Positions 28,385-38,715 are shown, counted from the first letter of the stretch. The stretch is 64,000 nt of DNA from Ruminococcus sp. (GCA_015066665.1 SVNX01000001.1:62001-126000), one strand, 5' to 3'. Notes: a model not told the origin generated them from the letters alone. Program-made: numbers and translations.

Positions 28385-30799
28385 TTAGCCCAGTACGATC
28401 ACGATCTCATTGCAGTCAGTCAGATCAGCTGCCTTGATATAGCCGCCGTCGAGCTGCTGGCCGTTGAGTGTGACGCTTGCAACACCGCTCTGTACATGGT
28501 TCGGGTTCTGTACATCGATGCACAGCTTCTTGCCGCGGAAGTTCTTCTTCATCTTGAAGCCATCCCATGCGGCAGGAATGGACGGAGAAATGGTGATGCC
28601 GTCGGCATCCGGACGAATGCCGCAGATACCCTCTGTGCAGCCTACCATTACGGTGGATGCAGTACCTGTCAGCCAGTGAACATGGGATCTGCCCTCGAAG
28701 GGAGATGCCTTGGACTCGGTGAACTGACCATGTACATAGGGTTCGAGCACACGGATCTCTGCCTTGTCATTCATGGCAGCCGGTGCGGATTCCATGAAGT
28801 ATTCAAATGCTCTGTCGCCGTGACCCAGGAGACCCTCTGCGAGGATCAGCCAGCCCTGGGACTGGGAGAAGATACCGCCGTTTTCCTTGGTATCGGCATT
28901 GAAAATATGCATCAGTGCGCCGTCGAAATAGTGCTCCTTGTAGGGCGGTTCGAGCAGCTTTGCACCATAGGGTGTGTTCAGGATCTCGTGAACGGAGTTC
29001 ATGGCCTTTTCAGCCTGCTCCTCACTTGCAAAGCGGGATACAACTGCCCAGCTCTGGGGGTTCAGCCACATATTGGCCTCGGGATCCTTCTTTGCACCAA
29101 CGATCACGCCGTCCTCACGGATGCCGCGGATGAATCTGTCCTCATCCCAGCACTTTTCGAGGGTTTCGCCAAGCTTTGCCTGTACTTCGTCAATATAGGC
29201 AACATACTCTGTATCGTTCTTGTCCTTTGCCATGTCACGGATGACGCTCATTGCATAGTACAGCTGGAATGCCACGAATGTGGATTCGCCCTTTGCACCC
29301 ATGCGCAGGCAGTCGTTCCAGTCAGCATGCAGACCGGCGGGCATATTGTTGGCACCGAGTCTCTCCATGGAGAAGCGGATCGCATTCTTCAGATGCTCAT
29401 AAACGGTAGCCTCGCCGCCGCCCTCTTCTGCATAGGTAATCACTTCATCGAGGAAGCCCTTGTTGCCGCTCTCGCCGATGTACTTAACAATAGTCGGGAA
29501 CAGCCACAGTGCATCGTCTGCACGATAGGACGGATGGCCGGTTTCCTTTGCATAAGCGCTGTTTTCGTTCTGCTCATCGGGGCAGTTCTCGTGGCCGGCA
29601 TTGTGATCGAACTTAACCAGAGGCAGGCCGCCGCCGTTGCTGACCTGAGCGGAGAGCATGAAGCGGATCTTTTCTGCTGCCATTTCGGGATCCAGATGGA
29701 TGATACCCTGGATATCCTGAACGGTATCTCTGTAGCCGTAGCCGTTACGCAGGCCGCAGTAAACGAAGGAGGCGGCTCTCGACCAGATGAAGGTGATGAA
29801 GCACTGGTAGGCATTCCACACGTTCATCATGTTGTTGAATTCCTCGGAGGGTGTCTCCACCTCGAAGTTGGAGAGCTTTTCATGCCAGTAGGACTTGAGG
29901 GCGCACAGCTCCTCATCCACCTTGCCGGGGGTCTCATAGGCAGCCAGAATTTCAGCGGATTCTGCGTCATTCTTCTGACCGAGCACATAGATGATCTCCT
30001 TGGTCTCGCCGGGCGCAAGTGTCAGCTCGGAACGCAGTGCAGCGCAGGCATTGGAGTTGAAGTTCATGGAATCATCGCACTTGCCCTCTTCCACCATGAT
30101 GGGGTTGGAGTAGGTTCTGTAGGCGCCGATGAACTTGTCCAGATTGCCGCAGCCGTCAACAACTTCTGCACCGGCCACACCGAAGAAACGCTCTCTGTGG
30201 TTGGAGCCGTCAGCCCACTTGCCGGAGTTTTCGTTGATGTGCTGGAGGATCTTGTTGCCCTTGCGCTCTGTGCGGGTGATGAACAGGGTGTACTGGAGGT
30301 TAACCTGATCCTGCTCATAGTTATTGTCGTTTGTGAATTCAATGAAACCGAATGCGGAAAGCTTTCTTTCCTTGGAATCATTGTTTGTCACCTTCATGCG
30401 CCATACTTCGTAGGTCTGACCTGCGGGCACATAGTAGGTGGTTTCGGTTGCGATCTTGGCATACTCGGAAGTCATGATGGAGTATGCGGTACCGTGGCGG
30501 CACTCGGACTTATAGGCGTCGAGGGGCTTGCCCACGGGCTGCCATGTAGCGGACCAGAAGTCGCCGTCCTCTGCATCACGCAGATAGATGTATCTGCCGG
30601 GCAGGGCCATCATGGAATTGAAGCGGAATCTTGCGATTCTGCCGTTGGCACCGGACTGCACGAAGCTGTAGCCGGCGGCGTTGTTGGATACGATGGCACC
30701 GTATGCGGGGGAACCCAGATAATTAACCCACGGTGCGGGGGTGTCGGGTCTTGTGATGACGTATTCCTTGTTTGCAAGGTCGAAATGGCCGTACTGCAT
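28385..30799 (-). CDS. Cellobiose phosphorylase, GH94
   Basis: MQYGHFDLANKEYVITRPDTPAPWVNYLGSPAYGAIVSNNAAGYSFVQSGANGRIARFRFN; GYRDTVQDIQGI; HADWNDCL. Confidence 0.95.
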   Translation of the reverse strand: MQYGHFDLANKEYVITRPDTPAPWVNYLGSPAYGAIVSNNAAGYSFVQSGANGRIARFRFNSMMALPGRYIYLRDAEDGDFWSATWQPVGKPLDAYKSECRHGTAYSIMTSEYAKIATETTYYVPAGQTYEVWRMKVTNNDSKERKLSAFGFIEFTNDNNYEQDQVNLQYTLFITRTERKGNKILQHINENSGKWADGSNHRERFFGVAGAEVVDGCGNLDKFIGAYRTYSNPIMVEEGKCDDSMNFNSNACAALRSELTLAPGETKEIIYVLGQKNDAESAEILAAYETPGKVDEELCALKSYWHEKLSNFEVETPSEEFNNMMNVWNAYQCFITFIWSRAASFVYCGLRNGYGYRDTVQDIQGIIHLDPEMAAEKIRFMLSAQVSNGGGLPLVKFDHNAGHENCPDEQNENSAYAKETGHPSYRADDALWLFPTIVKYIGESGNKGFLDEVITYAEEGGGEATVYEHLKNAIRFSMERLGANNMPAGLHADWNDCLRMGAKGESTFVAFQLYYAMSVIRDMAKDKNDTEYVAYIDEVQAKLGETLEKCWDEDRFIRGIREDGVIVGAKKDPEANMWLNPQSWAVVSRFASEEQAEKAMNSVHEILNTPYGAKLLEPPYKEHYFDGALMHIFNADTKENGGIFSQSQGWLILAEGLLGHGDRAFEYFMESAPAAMNDKAEIRVLEPYVHGQFTESKASPFEGRSHVHWLTGTASTVMVGCTEGICGIRPDADGITISPSIPAAWDGFKMKKNFRGKKLCIDVQNPNHVQSGVASVTLNGQQLDGGYIKAADLTDCNEIVIVLG

Positions 30800-30992
30800 A
30801 ATGGAACTCTCCTTTTTCGGGGATAAATTTTTGTCTTTGTGTAGTATATACACTCATAATCATTGTATCATATCGTGACTTTTTTTGCAAGGGGTTTTGC
30901 GAATGTTTTTCAGAAAAATTCTGGAGTCACCCCCTCTGAACTGTCCGAGGGGCGGGGCGGAAATTTGACATTTTCCATAAAATGGTGTATAC

Positions 30993-31508
30993 ATGGTGCT
31001 GGATTACACCATGTCCGGTTTTTCCAAGGACGGCAATATGGAAAAGACCTTTGACGGCGAGTGGGATCTGACGGAGAAGCCCGAGGCGGGCGGCGGCCGG
31101 ACGATCGTGCAGGGGGATTACACGGTTACGAGACTGGATGACGAATATATCTGCATCCTGTTTGAGGGTGGTGCAGGCGGCCGTTCGGCGGTGCAGACGA
31201 TGAAGTTTGCCGAGGGACTGATTCTGGATGGCAGCACGATGGAGCGGTACACGCTCGGTGATCTGTACACGGTGGATGCGGGCTTCACTGCGGTTGTGGA
31301 GGCGGCTCTGACTGCGCATGGCGGCGAGAGCAAGCTCAAGGGCAGCGATCTGCAGACATCACTGGAGCACAGCGGAACGCGTGCCTATGGCATTGGTGCA
31401 TATCTGAGGCCCGAGGGGCTGGTGATTGTCCTGCCCGGCATGAGCATCCTTGAGGACTGGATCGAGCTGACACTTCCCTATGATGATGTGGCGGCATATC
31501 GGAAATAA
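30993..31508 (+). CDS. Hypothetical protein
   Basis: 171-aa ORF; no signal or RBS certain; start uncertain. Confidence 0.45.
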   Translation: MVLDYTMSGFSKDGNMEKTFDGEWDLTEKPEAGGGRTIVQGDYTVTRLDDEYICILFEGGAGGRSAVQTMKFAEGLILDGSTMERYTLGDLYTVDAGFTAVVEAALTAHGGESKLKGSDLQTSLEHSGTRAYGIGAYLRPEGLVIVLPGMSILEDWIELTLPYDDVAAYRK

Positions 31509-31762
31509 AAGATACTGCGAAGCAGCCTGAGGATTCCAAAGGGAATCATTCCCTTTGGCAGGGGGTATGGGGGACAGCGTCCCCCATGAATACTTAAGAA
31601 TACGAATAATAGTTAAATTCAGCCTAAAAGAATATTTTTCCTTTGGTCTTGATTTCTCCTTCCTCTGCGATGCGTGAGCGAGCAGACGCATACCCCTTTG
31701 CTCCATAAAAGAAAAGCCCCCCTTTTTCAACAAACTGAAAGCACACCGGAAAGGTGTGCTTT

Positions 31763-32083
31763 TTATGTTGATTCAGTCCGATTCTGCCGGCGCATCAGGT
31801 CAATCAGCGCTGTGATGATTTCCTGCTGGTCTTTGCGGAGGTGGTGGAATGCCGTCATCATGCGTTTATCCTCGCCGGTCGTTTCCGGAGTATAGGAAAG
31901 CAGATCATCCACGGAGATATTGAACACCGCCGCAATCCGGACAAGTGTGGTGCAGTCCGGTTCATGCTTATTCCTGATATAGCCGTTGAGCGTGGTAGGG
32001 GCGATTTTCAGCCGTGCGGCAAGCTCCCGCTGGGACATGCTGCGCTCCTCCAGTAAATTCAGAATCACGTCTCCGATGTTCAT
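31763..32083 (-). CDS. XRE-family HTH transcriptional regulator
   Basis: MSQRELAARLKIAPTTLNGYIRNKHEPDCTTLVRIAAVFNISVDDLL. Confidence 0.92.
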   Translation of the reverse strand: MNIGDVILNLLEERSMSQRELAARLKIAPTTLNGYIRNKHEPDCTTLVRIAAVFNISVDDLLSYTPETTGEDKRMMTAFHHLRKDQQEIITALIDLMRRQNRTEST

Positions 32084-32219
32084 ACTATCACCTCATCCCT
32101 ATTATAAGGCAATATCGGATTTTATGCATAAAAATTCGGAAAAATCGGATTTTCTTCTTGACAAATACGAGAATATGGTATATAATTAGGATAAATTCGA
32201 ATTTTCGGGAGGTATTATT

Positions 32220-32828
32220 ATGGATTCGACTAAAAAACGAAGCGTACCGCTGATGGTGGTTTGTGTGCTGGGACTGCTGATGGTGCCGGGGGAACTTGTT
32301 CCCGTATTACTCGCTTATGTTTCTTTGACAGGAAATTTTCCATTCATTATGGTAAGTCTTGTCGCAGCGATTTCCTTTATTCTGCTGATGATAGATAAGA
32401 ATTCAAAATTCTGTGCAGTCGTTCCGCTGCTTTGCATACCGATCTATCTGGTGGATATAATAGATTTCATACGATATCTGGTGGATACAAAAGATATCAT
32501 ACATCAATTTCATTCTTACGATTTTTTTGACATTCTCTACTTCGGAGCAGTAATTTTCACATCTCTTTTTGCAGTGGCTTGTTTTATACTGTCGCTTTTG
32601 GGCTGTATAAAACCAAAGTTCTCCTGGATGGCACTGGCATCATCTGTAGCAGCAATCGCGTTGAATCTTATGTCTATCATATCAGCAATATATGTTGACC
32701 CTACATATATTGCTTTTTCCCAAATTATCCGTGTAATTTTCAGCGTGAATCACATTTTCTTCTTCTTCGGCATTGCCGTATTCCTGTACGGCCGCTGGAA
32801 GAGAAAACAGGGGGAGTTGTCAGTATAA
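32220..32828 (+). CDS. Hypothetical multi-pass membrane protein, divergent from the XRE regulator
   Basis: 202 aa, several hydrophobic helices; promoter TTGACA-N17-TATAAT upstream. Confidence 0.75.
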   Translation: MDSTKKRSVPLMVVCVLGLLMVPGELVPVLLAYVSLTGNFPFIMVSLVAAISFILLMIDKNSKFCAVVPLLCIPIYLVDIIDFIRYLVDTKDIIHQFHSYDFFDILYFGAVIFTSLFAVACFILSLLGCIKPKFSWMALASSVAAIALNLMSIISAIYVDPTYIAFSQIIRVIFSVNHIFFFFGIAVFLYGRWKRKQGELSV

Positions 32829-32893
32829 TGCAAAAGCCACGGCAACAGCGATGTCCTCTTGACTTTTTATAAAAAATCGTGTATAATATAAAA

Positions 32894-32985
32894 AAGAGAG
32901 CATACCGATGACGGTCGCTCCCGAGTAAAACAGCTAAAGAATAACCGCCTAACTTTGGAACGTGGGGCGGTTATTTCTTTTTATC
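32894..32985 (+). ncRNA. Putative antitoxin antisense RNA
   Basis: Promoter TTGACT-N17-TATAAT (32859-32887); terminator ataaccgcc...ggcggttatttcttttt overlapping the toxin 3' end on the opposite strand. Confidence 0.65.
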
Positions 32986-33075
32986 ATTGTGAAAAATCAT
33001 ATACAAAAGTGAAGTGAATCCGACAAGGAAAATGCCTGTCTGGATCAAATCTGACACTGTTATGTATTGTTCCAT
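32971..33075 (-). CDS. 34-aa putative holin-like type I toxin
   Basis: MEQYITVSDLIQTGIFLVGFTSLLYMIFHNDKKK: single TM helix, Lys-rich C-terminus; promoter TTGACA-N17-TATAAT (33165-33137, minus strand); RBS gggag. Confidence 0.72.
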   Translation of the reverse strand: MEQYITVSDLIQTGIFLVGFTSLLYMIFHNDKKK

Positions 33076-33197
33076 GATATCACTCCCTTCCGGGAGCAAG
33101 GAATGACCGCCACCGTTATGATATGCTCTTATGATTATTATACAAATATCTACAGGGTTTGTCAAGAATTTCCCTGATTTTAGAGCGGAAAATAATC

Positions 33198-33230
33198 GAG
33201 GCGGACAGTCACATTGTCCGCCTCGTAATA
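33198..33230. terminator. Rho-independent terminator
   Basis: gaggcggacagtcacattgtccgcctcg. Confidence 0.75.
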
Positions 33231-33232
33231 TT

Positions 33233-34582
33233 TTACACCAGAGAAGAAGTGATAAACACATCATATGTGCGGCGCACTGCCACATCATAGATGCAGCGGA
33301 TGGCCTGATGCAGATCGTGCTCGTTTACGCCGACAATGACGTTCAGCTCGCTGGAGCCCTGGTCGATCATCTTTACATTGATTCTTGCATGTGCCAGTGC
33401 TGCAAAGATACGGGCTGCTGTACCATGTGTGCGGCGCATGCCCTTACCGACGACTGCCAGCAGTGCAACCTCATGCTCGATCTCAACATGATCGGGATTC
33501 ACTGTCTTGCGCAGTGCCTCGAGGAGCTGGTCTTCCTTGCCCTTCAGACTGTCTGTGTCAACAATCACGCTCATGGTGTCAATGCCGGAAGGCATGTGCT
33601 CGAAGGAAATGCCAAGATCGGCAATGACATTCAGTACGTCACGGCAGAAGCCGATCTCGCTGTTCATCATGGACTTTTCAATATTGATCGCAGAGAAGCC
33701 CTTCTTGCCGGCAATACCGGTGATGGTGCGCTGGCTCTCTTCTGCGGAATCGTCCGGAATGATCATTGTGCCGGCATCCTCAGGACGGTTGGTGTTGCGG
33801 ATGTTGATCGGGATGCCTGCGGTTCTTACAGGGAAAATGGCATCCTCATGCAGTACGGATGCACCCATATAAGCCAGCTCACGCAGCTCCTTATAGGTGA
33901 TGACCGGAATTTCAAGGGGCTGGTCAACGATTCTCGGGTCAGCAACCAGCATGCCGGATACGTCCGTCCAGTTCTCATATACGGAAGCACGAACGGCTCT
34001 TGCCAGCAGAGAACCGGTCACGTCGGAACCGCCTCTGGAGAAAGTGCGGACAACACCGCTCACGGAACGGCCATAGAAACCGGGAATGACAGCACACTCT
34101 ACGCCTTCCAGACGCTCACGGAGCTTGGCAACGGTCTCGTGACGCATCATCATGCCCTCATCGTTGAAGACAATGACATCGGCAGCATCAACAAACTCAA
34201 AGCCCAGATATGCTGCAATGATGATGCCGTTGAGGAACTCGCCGCGGCTGGCAGCATATTCTCTGCCGGCAGTGGCCAGATTCTGTCTGATCTGCTCGAA
34301 CTGTGCTTCAAGAGAAACATCCACGCCAAGGTCAGCAATGATGCCGTTGTAACGATCCTTGATCATCTGGAAATCGGCTGTGAAATCCTCGCCCAGGCTT
34401 GCCTTTTCATAGCAGGCATAGAGCATGTCGGTCACCTTGATATCAGCATCAAAACGCTTGCCGGGTGCGGAGGGCACCATGAAGCGTCTCTCGGGATCTG
34501 CCTTTATGATTGCGGCTGCCTTCTTGATCTGGCCTGCATCTGCAAGGCTGCTGCCGCCGAACTTAACTACTTTAACACCCAT
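33233..34582 (-). CDS. lysC: Aspartate kinase
   Basis: MGVKVVKFGGSSLADAGQIKKAAAII; C-terminal ACT-type region. Confidence 0.9.
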   Translation of the reverse strand: MGVKVVKFGGSSLADAGQIKKAAAIIKADPERRFMVPSAPGKRFDADIKVTDMLYACYEKASLGEDFTADFQMIKDRYNGIIADLGVDVSLEAQFEQIRQNLATAGREYAASRGEFLNGIIIAAYLGFEFVDAADVIVFNDEGMMMRHETVAKLRERLEGVECAVIPGFYGRSVSGVVRTFSRGGSDVTGSLLARAVRASVYENWTDVSGMLVADPRIVDQPLEIPVITYKELRELAYMGASVLHEDAIFPVRTAGIPINIRNTNRPEDAGTMIIPDDSAEESQRTITGIAGKKGFSAINIEKSMMNSEIGFCRDVLNVIADLGISFEHMPSGIDTMSVIVDTDSLKGKEDQLLEALRKTVNPDHVEIEHEVALLAVVGKGMRRTHGTAARIFAALAHARINVKMIDQGSSELNVIVGVNEHDLHQAIRCIYDVAVRRTYDVFITSSLV

Positions 34583-34789
34583 AATCTGTTTCCTTTCTGA
34601 ATCAACGGTGTTCCGCCGGTGTGCGGAACGCCTGTATTTATCGCTGTTTTTCCATGTTTTTATTATATTCCATTTTATACAAAAAATCAATTGGGATTTG
34701 AGACAAATTTTTATCGCTCTCATTTGCTTTTTTGGTGAATACGACTGTTTTTCTGTGGCGTACAGGCTGAAGGGCAGGGCCGGATCAGG

Positions 34790-34806
34790 TTTAACCTGAA
34801 TTTAAC
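34790..34806 (+). promoter_or_regulatory. Putative Pho box
   Basis: tttaacctgaatttaac; followed by ttttaca and TATAAT at 34841. Confidence 0.6.
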
Positions 34807-34884
34807 GGCCGCATGCTGTCGGATTTTACAATCCGCAGGGTATAATAGAAATGTAAACTACATCCGATGAAAGGACGTTTTCCC

Positions 34885-36654
34885 ATGGACAATATGATTC
34901 TGAGTGTCATTGTATTCGCCGGCGGTCTGGCATTTTTCCTGTACGGCATGCACGTTATGTCATCCAGCCTTGAGAAGATGGCGGGCGGCAAGCTTGAATC
35001 CATTCTCAAGAAGCTTACCTCCAACCGGTTCAAGGCGTTGGCAGTGGGTGCGGGCGTCACAGCGGTCATTCAGTCTTCCTCCGCTCTGACGGTCATGCTG
35101 GTGGGTCTTGTGAACAGCGGCATCATGTCCCTGACACAGAGCATCGGCGTGATTATGGGTTCCAATATCGGCACGACCATGACGGCATGGCTCCTCAGTC
35201 TGATGGACATCAGCGGCAGCAGCCTTGCGATGAAGCTGATGAAGCCCGACTACTTCTCCCTCGTGCTTGCCCTGATCGGTGCCTTCATGCTGATGCTGTG
35301 CAAGAGCGTGAAGAAAAAGGACATTGCCAACATCATGGTCGGCTTTGCTGTACTGATGTACGGCATGAAGATCATGGGCGATACAGTTGAGCCGCTTGCC
35401 GAAGTGCCCGAGTTCCAGAACCTGATGCTCGCATTCAAGAATCCCATCCTCGGTGTGATCGTGGGTGCGGTGGTCACCTGCATCATCCAGAGTTCCTCTG
35501 CTTCCGTCGGCATCCTGCAGACACTGGCAAGCCAGACCGGACAGGTCACAAACGGCATGGCCATCCCGATCATCATGGGACAGAATATCGGTACCTGCAT
35601 CACTGCGCTGATTTCCAGTATCGGTGTCAGCCGCAATGCCAAGAAGGTGGCCATTGTCCATGTTTCCTTCAACCTGATCGGCACCACCGTCCTGCTGACG
35701 CTGTATCTGATCCTGAATTCTATCTTCGTGTTTGCCTTCTCCGATCTGCCTGCCAATGCGACAAGCATTGCGGTCATCCACTCCGTATTCAACATCACAA
35801 CGACCGTGGTTCTGCTGCCGTTCACATGGCTGCTTGAGAAGATTGCAAACACCATTCTCCCTGACAAGACAGAAGAGCAGCCCATGAAGAAGGGCGTCAT
35901 GATCGACAAGAGACTGCTGGCGACCCCCTCTGTTGCAATCTCCGAGTGTCAGGAAGCCTCCGCACGCATGGCACAGCTGGCAAATACCACGCTGCTTGAT
36001 GCCATTTCCCTGATCACTGCCTATGACGAAGCCAAGGCGGATCAGATCCGGAAGAACGAGGATATGCTCGATAACTATGAGGATCTGATCGGCACCACAC
36101 TGGTGCAGGTGTCCTCCCAGGCACTGTCCGAGCATGACAGCCAGACGACCACTCGTGTGCTCCGTGCGATCGGCGACTTTGAGCGTCTTGGTGACCACGC
36201 ACTCAATATGGTCGATATTGCGAAGGAAATCCACGATAAGAAGATTCAGTTCACACCGGAAGCCCAGAAGGAGCTGTCCGTGCTCACCGATGCCCTGACC
36301 GAGATCCTGCACAACACCTTCACGGTCTATGACAATGCCGATGAAAAGGCTGCAGCGGATATCGAGCCTCTGGAGCAGGTAATCGATTACCTGACACGGG
36401 ACATCCGTGCCAACCACATCCAGCGTCTGCAAAAGGGCATGTGCTCGATTGAAACGGGCTTTGTGCTTGCCGATATGCTGACGAATTTCGAGCGCGTCTC
36501 CGACCACTGCTCCAACATTGCCGTGGCCATCATTGAGACCTCTCACAGCACATTCGATACACATAAGTATCTGAGCAAGGTGAAGTTCGGCAACAAGAAC
36601 TTCAACGAGCAGTTCGACCGCTATGCGGCACAGTATCAGCTGCCCCGTGCATGA
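34885..36654 (+). CDS. Na+/Pi cotransporter family protein with PhoU-like C-terminus (copy 1)
   Basis: VFAGGLAFFLYGMHVMSSSLEKMAGG; QSSSALTVMLVGLVNSG; GSNIGTT; GQNIGTC; helical PhoU-like tail. Confidence 0.93.
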   Translation: MDNMILSVIVFAGGLAFFLYGMHVMSSSLEKMAGGKLESILKKLTSNRFKALAVGAGVTAVIQSSSALTVMLVGLVNSGIMSLTQSIGVIMGSNIGTTMTAWLLSLMDISGSSLAMKLMKPDYFSLVLALIGAFMLMLCKSVKKKDIANIMVGFAVLMYGMKIMGDTVEPLAEVPEFQNLMLAFKNPILGVIVGAVVTCIIQSSSASVGILQTLASQTGQVTNGMAIPIIMGQNIGTCITALISSIGVSRNAKKVAIVHVSFNLIGTTVLLTLYLILNSIFVFAFSDLPANATSIAVIHSVFNITTTVVLLPFTWLLEKIANTILPDKTEEQPMKKGVMIDKRLLATPSVAISECQEASARMAQLANTTLLDAISLITAYDEAKADQIRKNEDMLDNYEDLIGTTLVQVSSQALSEHDSQTTTRVLRAIGDFERLGDHALNMVDIAKEIHDKKIQFTPEAQKELSVLTDALTEILHNTFTVYDNADEKAAADIEPLEQVIDYLTRDIRANHIQRLQKGMCSIETGFVLADMLTNFERVSDHCSNIAVAIIETSHSTFDTHKYLSKVKFGNKNFNEQFDRYAAQYQLPRA

Positions 36655-36689
36655 CCCTTCTTTTACCCTCTCCCCGAAAGGGGAAACAG

Positions 36690-36718
36690 ACCCGCCTCCC
36701 GCAGGAGGCGGGTTTTTC
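36690..36718 (+). terminator. Rho-independent terminator
   Basis: acccgcctcccgcaggaggcgggttttt. Confidence 0.88.
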
Positions 36719-36800
36719 TGTTTTCGACCGGAATCATACGGACTGTTATTTTTTCAGACTATTTTAAGAAAACCCCATGCCTGCGTGGGTTTTTGCGTTA

Positions 36801-36817
36801 TTTAACATAGATTTAAC
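36801..36817 (+). promoter_or_regulatory. Putative Pho box
   Basis: tttaacatagatttaac; followed by ttttaca and TATAAT at 36851. Confidence 0.6.
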
Positions 36818-36903
36818 ATGAACGCCCTATCAGATTTTACAATTCTGCGCTATAATAAAGCTATGTAAATTTCGTGTAAAATCGACACCAAAGGAGCAGA
36901 ATT

Positions 36904-38667
36904 ATGAACGGAATCATCCTTGCGCTGATCAAGGTCGCCGGCGGTCTGGCCTTCTTCCTGTACGGCATGCATGTCATGTCCTCGGGTCTGGAGAAAATGG
37001 CGGGCGGCAAGCTTGAAATGGCACTCAAGAAAATGACATCCAACCCCTTCAAGAGTCTGGCACTGGGTGCGGGCATTACCGTTGCCATCCAGTCGTCCTC
37101 GGCCCTGACAGTCATGCTGGTTGGCCTTGTCAACAGCGGCATCATGCAGATCGGGCAGACGGTCGGCGTCATCATGGGCTCGAACATCGGTACGACCTTT
37201 ACGGCCTGGCTGCTCAGTCTGATGGATATCAGCGGCGACAGCCTGCTGTTGTCACTCATCAAGCCCGAGAACTTCTCGCTGGTGCTTGCGCTGATCGGTG
37301 CGTTTATGATTATGAGTGCCAAGAGCGTGCGGAAGCGTGATATTGGTGCCATCATGGTCGGCTTTGCGGTGCTCATGTACGGCATGAAGCTCATGGGCGA
37401 TGCCTGCAAGCCCCTTGCGGATGTGCCCGAGTTCCAGAATCTGCTCGTGGCGTTCAATAATCCCGTCTTCGGCGTGGTGATTGGTGCGTTGGTAACGGGT
37501 ATCATCCAGAGCTCGGCGGCGTCCGTCGGCATTCTGCAGACCCTTGCCATTCAGACCGGCCAGATTACATACGGCATGGCCATTCCGATCATCATGGGCC
37601 AGAACATCGGTACCTGCGTGACTGCGCTGATTTCCAGTTTCGGTGTCAGCCGCAACGCCAAGAAGGTGGCGGTCATCCACATTTCCTTCAACCTCATCGG
37701 TACAGTCGTTCTCCTGACGCTGTATCTGATTGCCGATGCTCTCTTCAAGTTTGCCTTCTCCGATCTTCCCGTCAATGCGGCAGGCATTGCCGTGGTGCAC
37801 TCCATTTTCAACGTGGCAACGACCGTTCTGCTGCTGCCGTTCGGCAAGCTGCTGGTGAAGATTGCAAACACCGTTCTGCCGGATAAGGGCGAGGAGCCTG
37901 TAAAGAAGAAGAGCGTCATGATCGACGAGCGTCTGCTTGCCACACCTTCTGTGGCGATTGCGGAGTGTCAGGCTGCTTCCACAGAGATGGCAAAGCTTGC
38001 AAGAGAAACCCTGCTGACCAGTATCGATCTGATCGGCAACTATAATGAAGAAACCGCACAGCTGATCCTGAAGAACGAGGACAAGCTCGATGATTACGAG
38101 GACAAGCTGGGCACAAGTCTGGTACAGATTTCGGCCCAGGCACTGTCCGAGCACAACAGCCAGATGGCGTCCCGTATTCTGCGTGCGATCGGCGATTTCG
38201 AGAGACTGGGTGACCATGCGGTCAATCTGGTCAGCATTGCCGAGGAGATCCACACAAAGAAGATCCAGTTCACCCCTGAGGCCAACAAGGAAATCAGCGT
38301 GCTGACGGGTGCACTCAAGGAGATTCTGGAGAATATGTGTACCGTTTATGAGAGCTGTGACGAATCCGCCGCAGCGGACATTGAGCCGCTTGAGCAGGTC
38401 ATTGACTGCCTGACCAAGGAAATCAAGGCGAACCATGTCAGCCGTCTGCAGAAGGGTCTGTGCACGATCGAGACCGGTTTTGTGCTGATGGATCTGCTGA
38501 CGAACTATGAGCGTGTTTCCGACCACTGCTCGAACATTGCGGTATCGGTCATTGAGACATCGCACAGCACATTTGAGACGCATAAGTATCTGAGCAAGGT
38601 GAAGTTCGGCAACAAGAACTTCAATGACAACTTCGAGAAATTCTCGGAGAAGTACAGTCTTACATGA
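36904..38667 (+). CDS. Na+/Pi cotransporter family protein with PhoU-like C-terminus (copy 2)
   Basis: Collinear paralogue of 34885-36654. Confidence 0.93.
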   Translation: MNGIILALIKVAGGLAFFLYGMHVMSSGLEKMAGGKLEMALKKMTSNPFKSLALGAGITVAIQSSSALTVMLVGLVNSGIMQIGQTVGVIMGSNIGTTFTAWLLSLMDISGDSLLLSLIKPENFSLVLALIGAFMIMSAKSVRKRDIGAIMVGFAVLMYGMKLMGDACKPLADVPEFQNLLVAFNNPVFGVVIGALVTGIIQSSAASVGILQTLAIQTGQITYGMAIPIIMGQNIGTCVTALISSFGVSRNAKKVAVIHISFNLIGTVVLLTLYLIADALFKFAFSDLPVNAAGIAVVHSIFNVATTVLLLPFGKLLVKIANTVLPDKGEEPVKKKSVMIDERLLATPSVAIAECQAASTEMAKLARETLLTSIDLIGNYNEETAQLILKNEDKLDDYEDKLGTSLVQISAQALSEHNSQMASRILRAIGDFERLGDHAVNLVSIAEEIHTKKIQFTPEANKEISVLTGALKEILENMCTVYESCDESAAADIEPLEQVIDCLTKEIKANHVSRLQKGLCTIETGFVLMDLLTNYERVSDHCSNIAVSVIETSHSTFETHKYLSKVKFGNKNFNDNFEKFSEKYSLT

Positions 38668-38715
38668 TGAAAAACGCCGCCCGATGGGGCGGCGTTTGAT
38701 CTTGTCAAGGAGGCG

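Noticed and set aside
28358-30826. 822-aa plus-strand ORF opposite cellobiose phosphorylase
   Set aside because: Antisense shadow of a highly expressed gene with biased codons; the minus strand has a clear GH94 protein and RBS.
33131-34600. Long antisense ORFs over lysC and similarly over ftsH (45430-47238), rnj (52657-54426) and the NTase fusion (55173-56588)
   Set aside because: Each overlaps a well-supported gene on the other strand and has no recognisable domain content.
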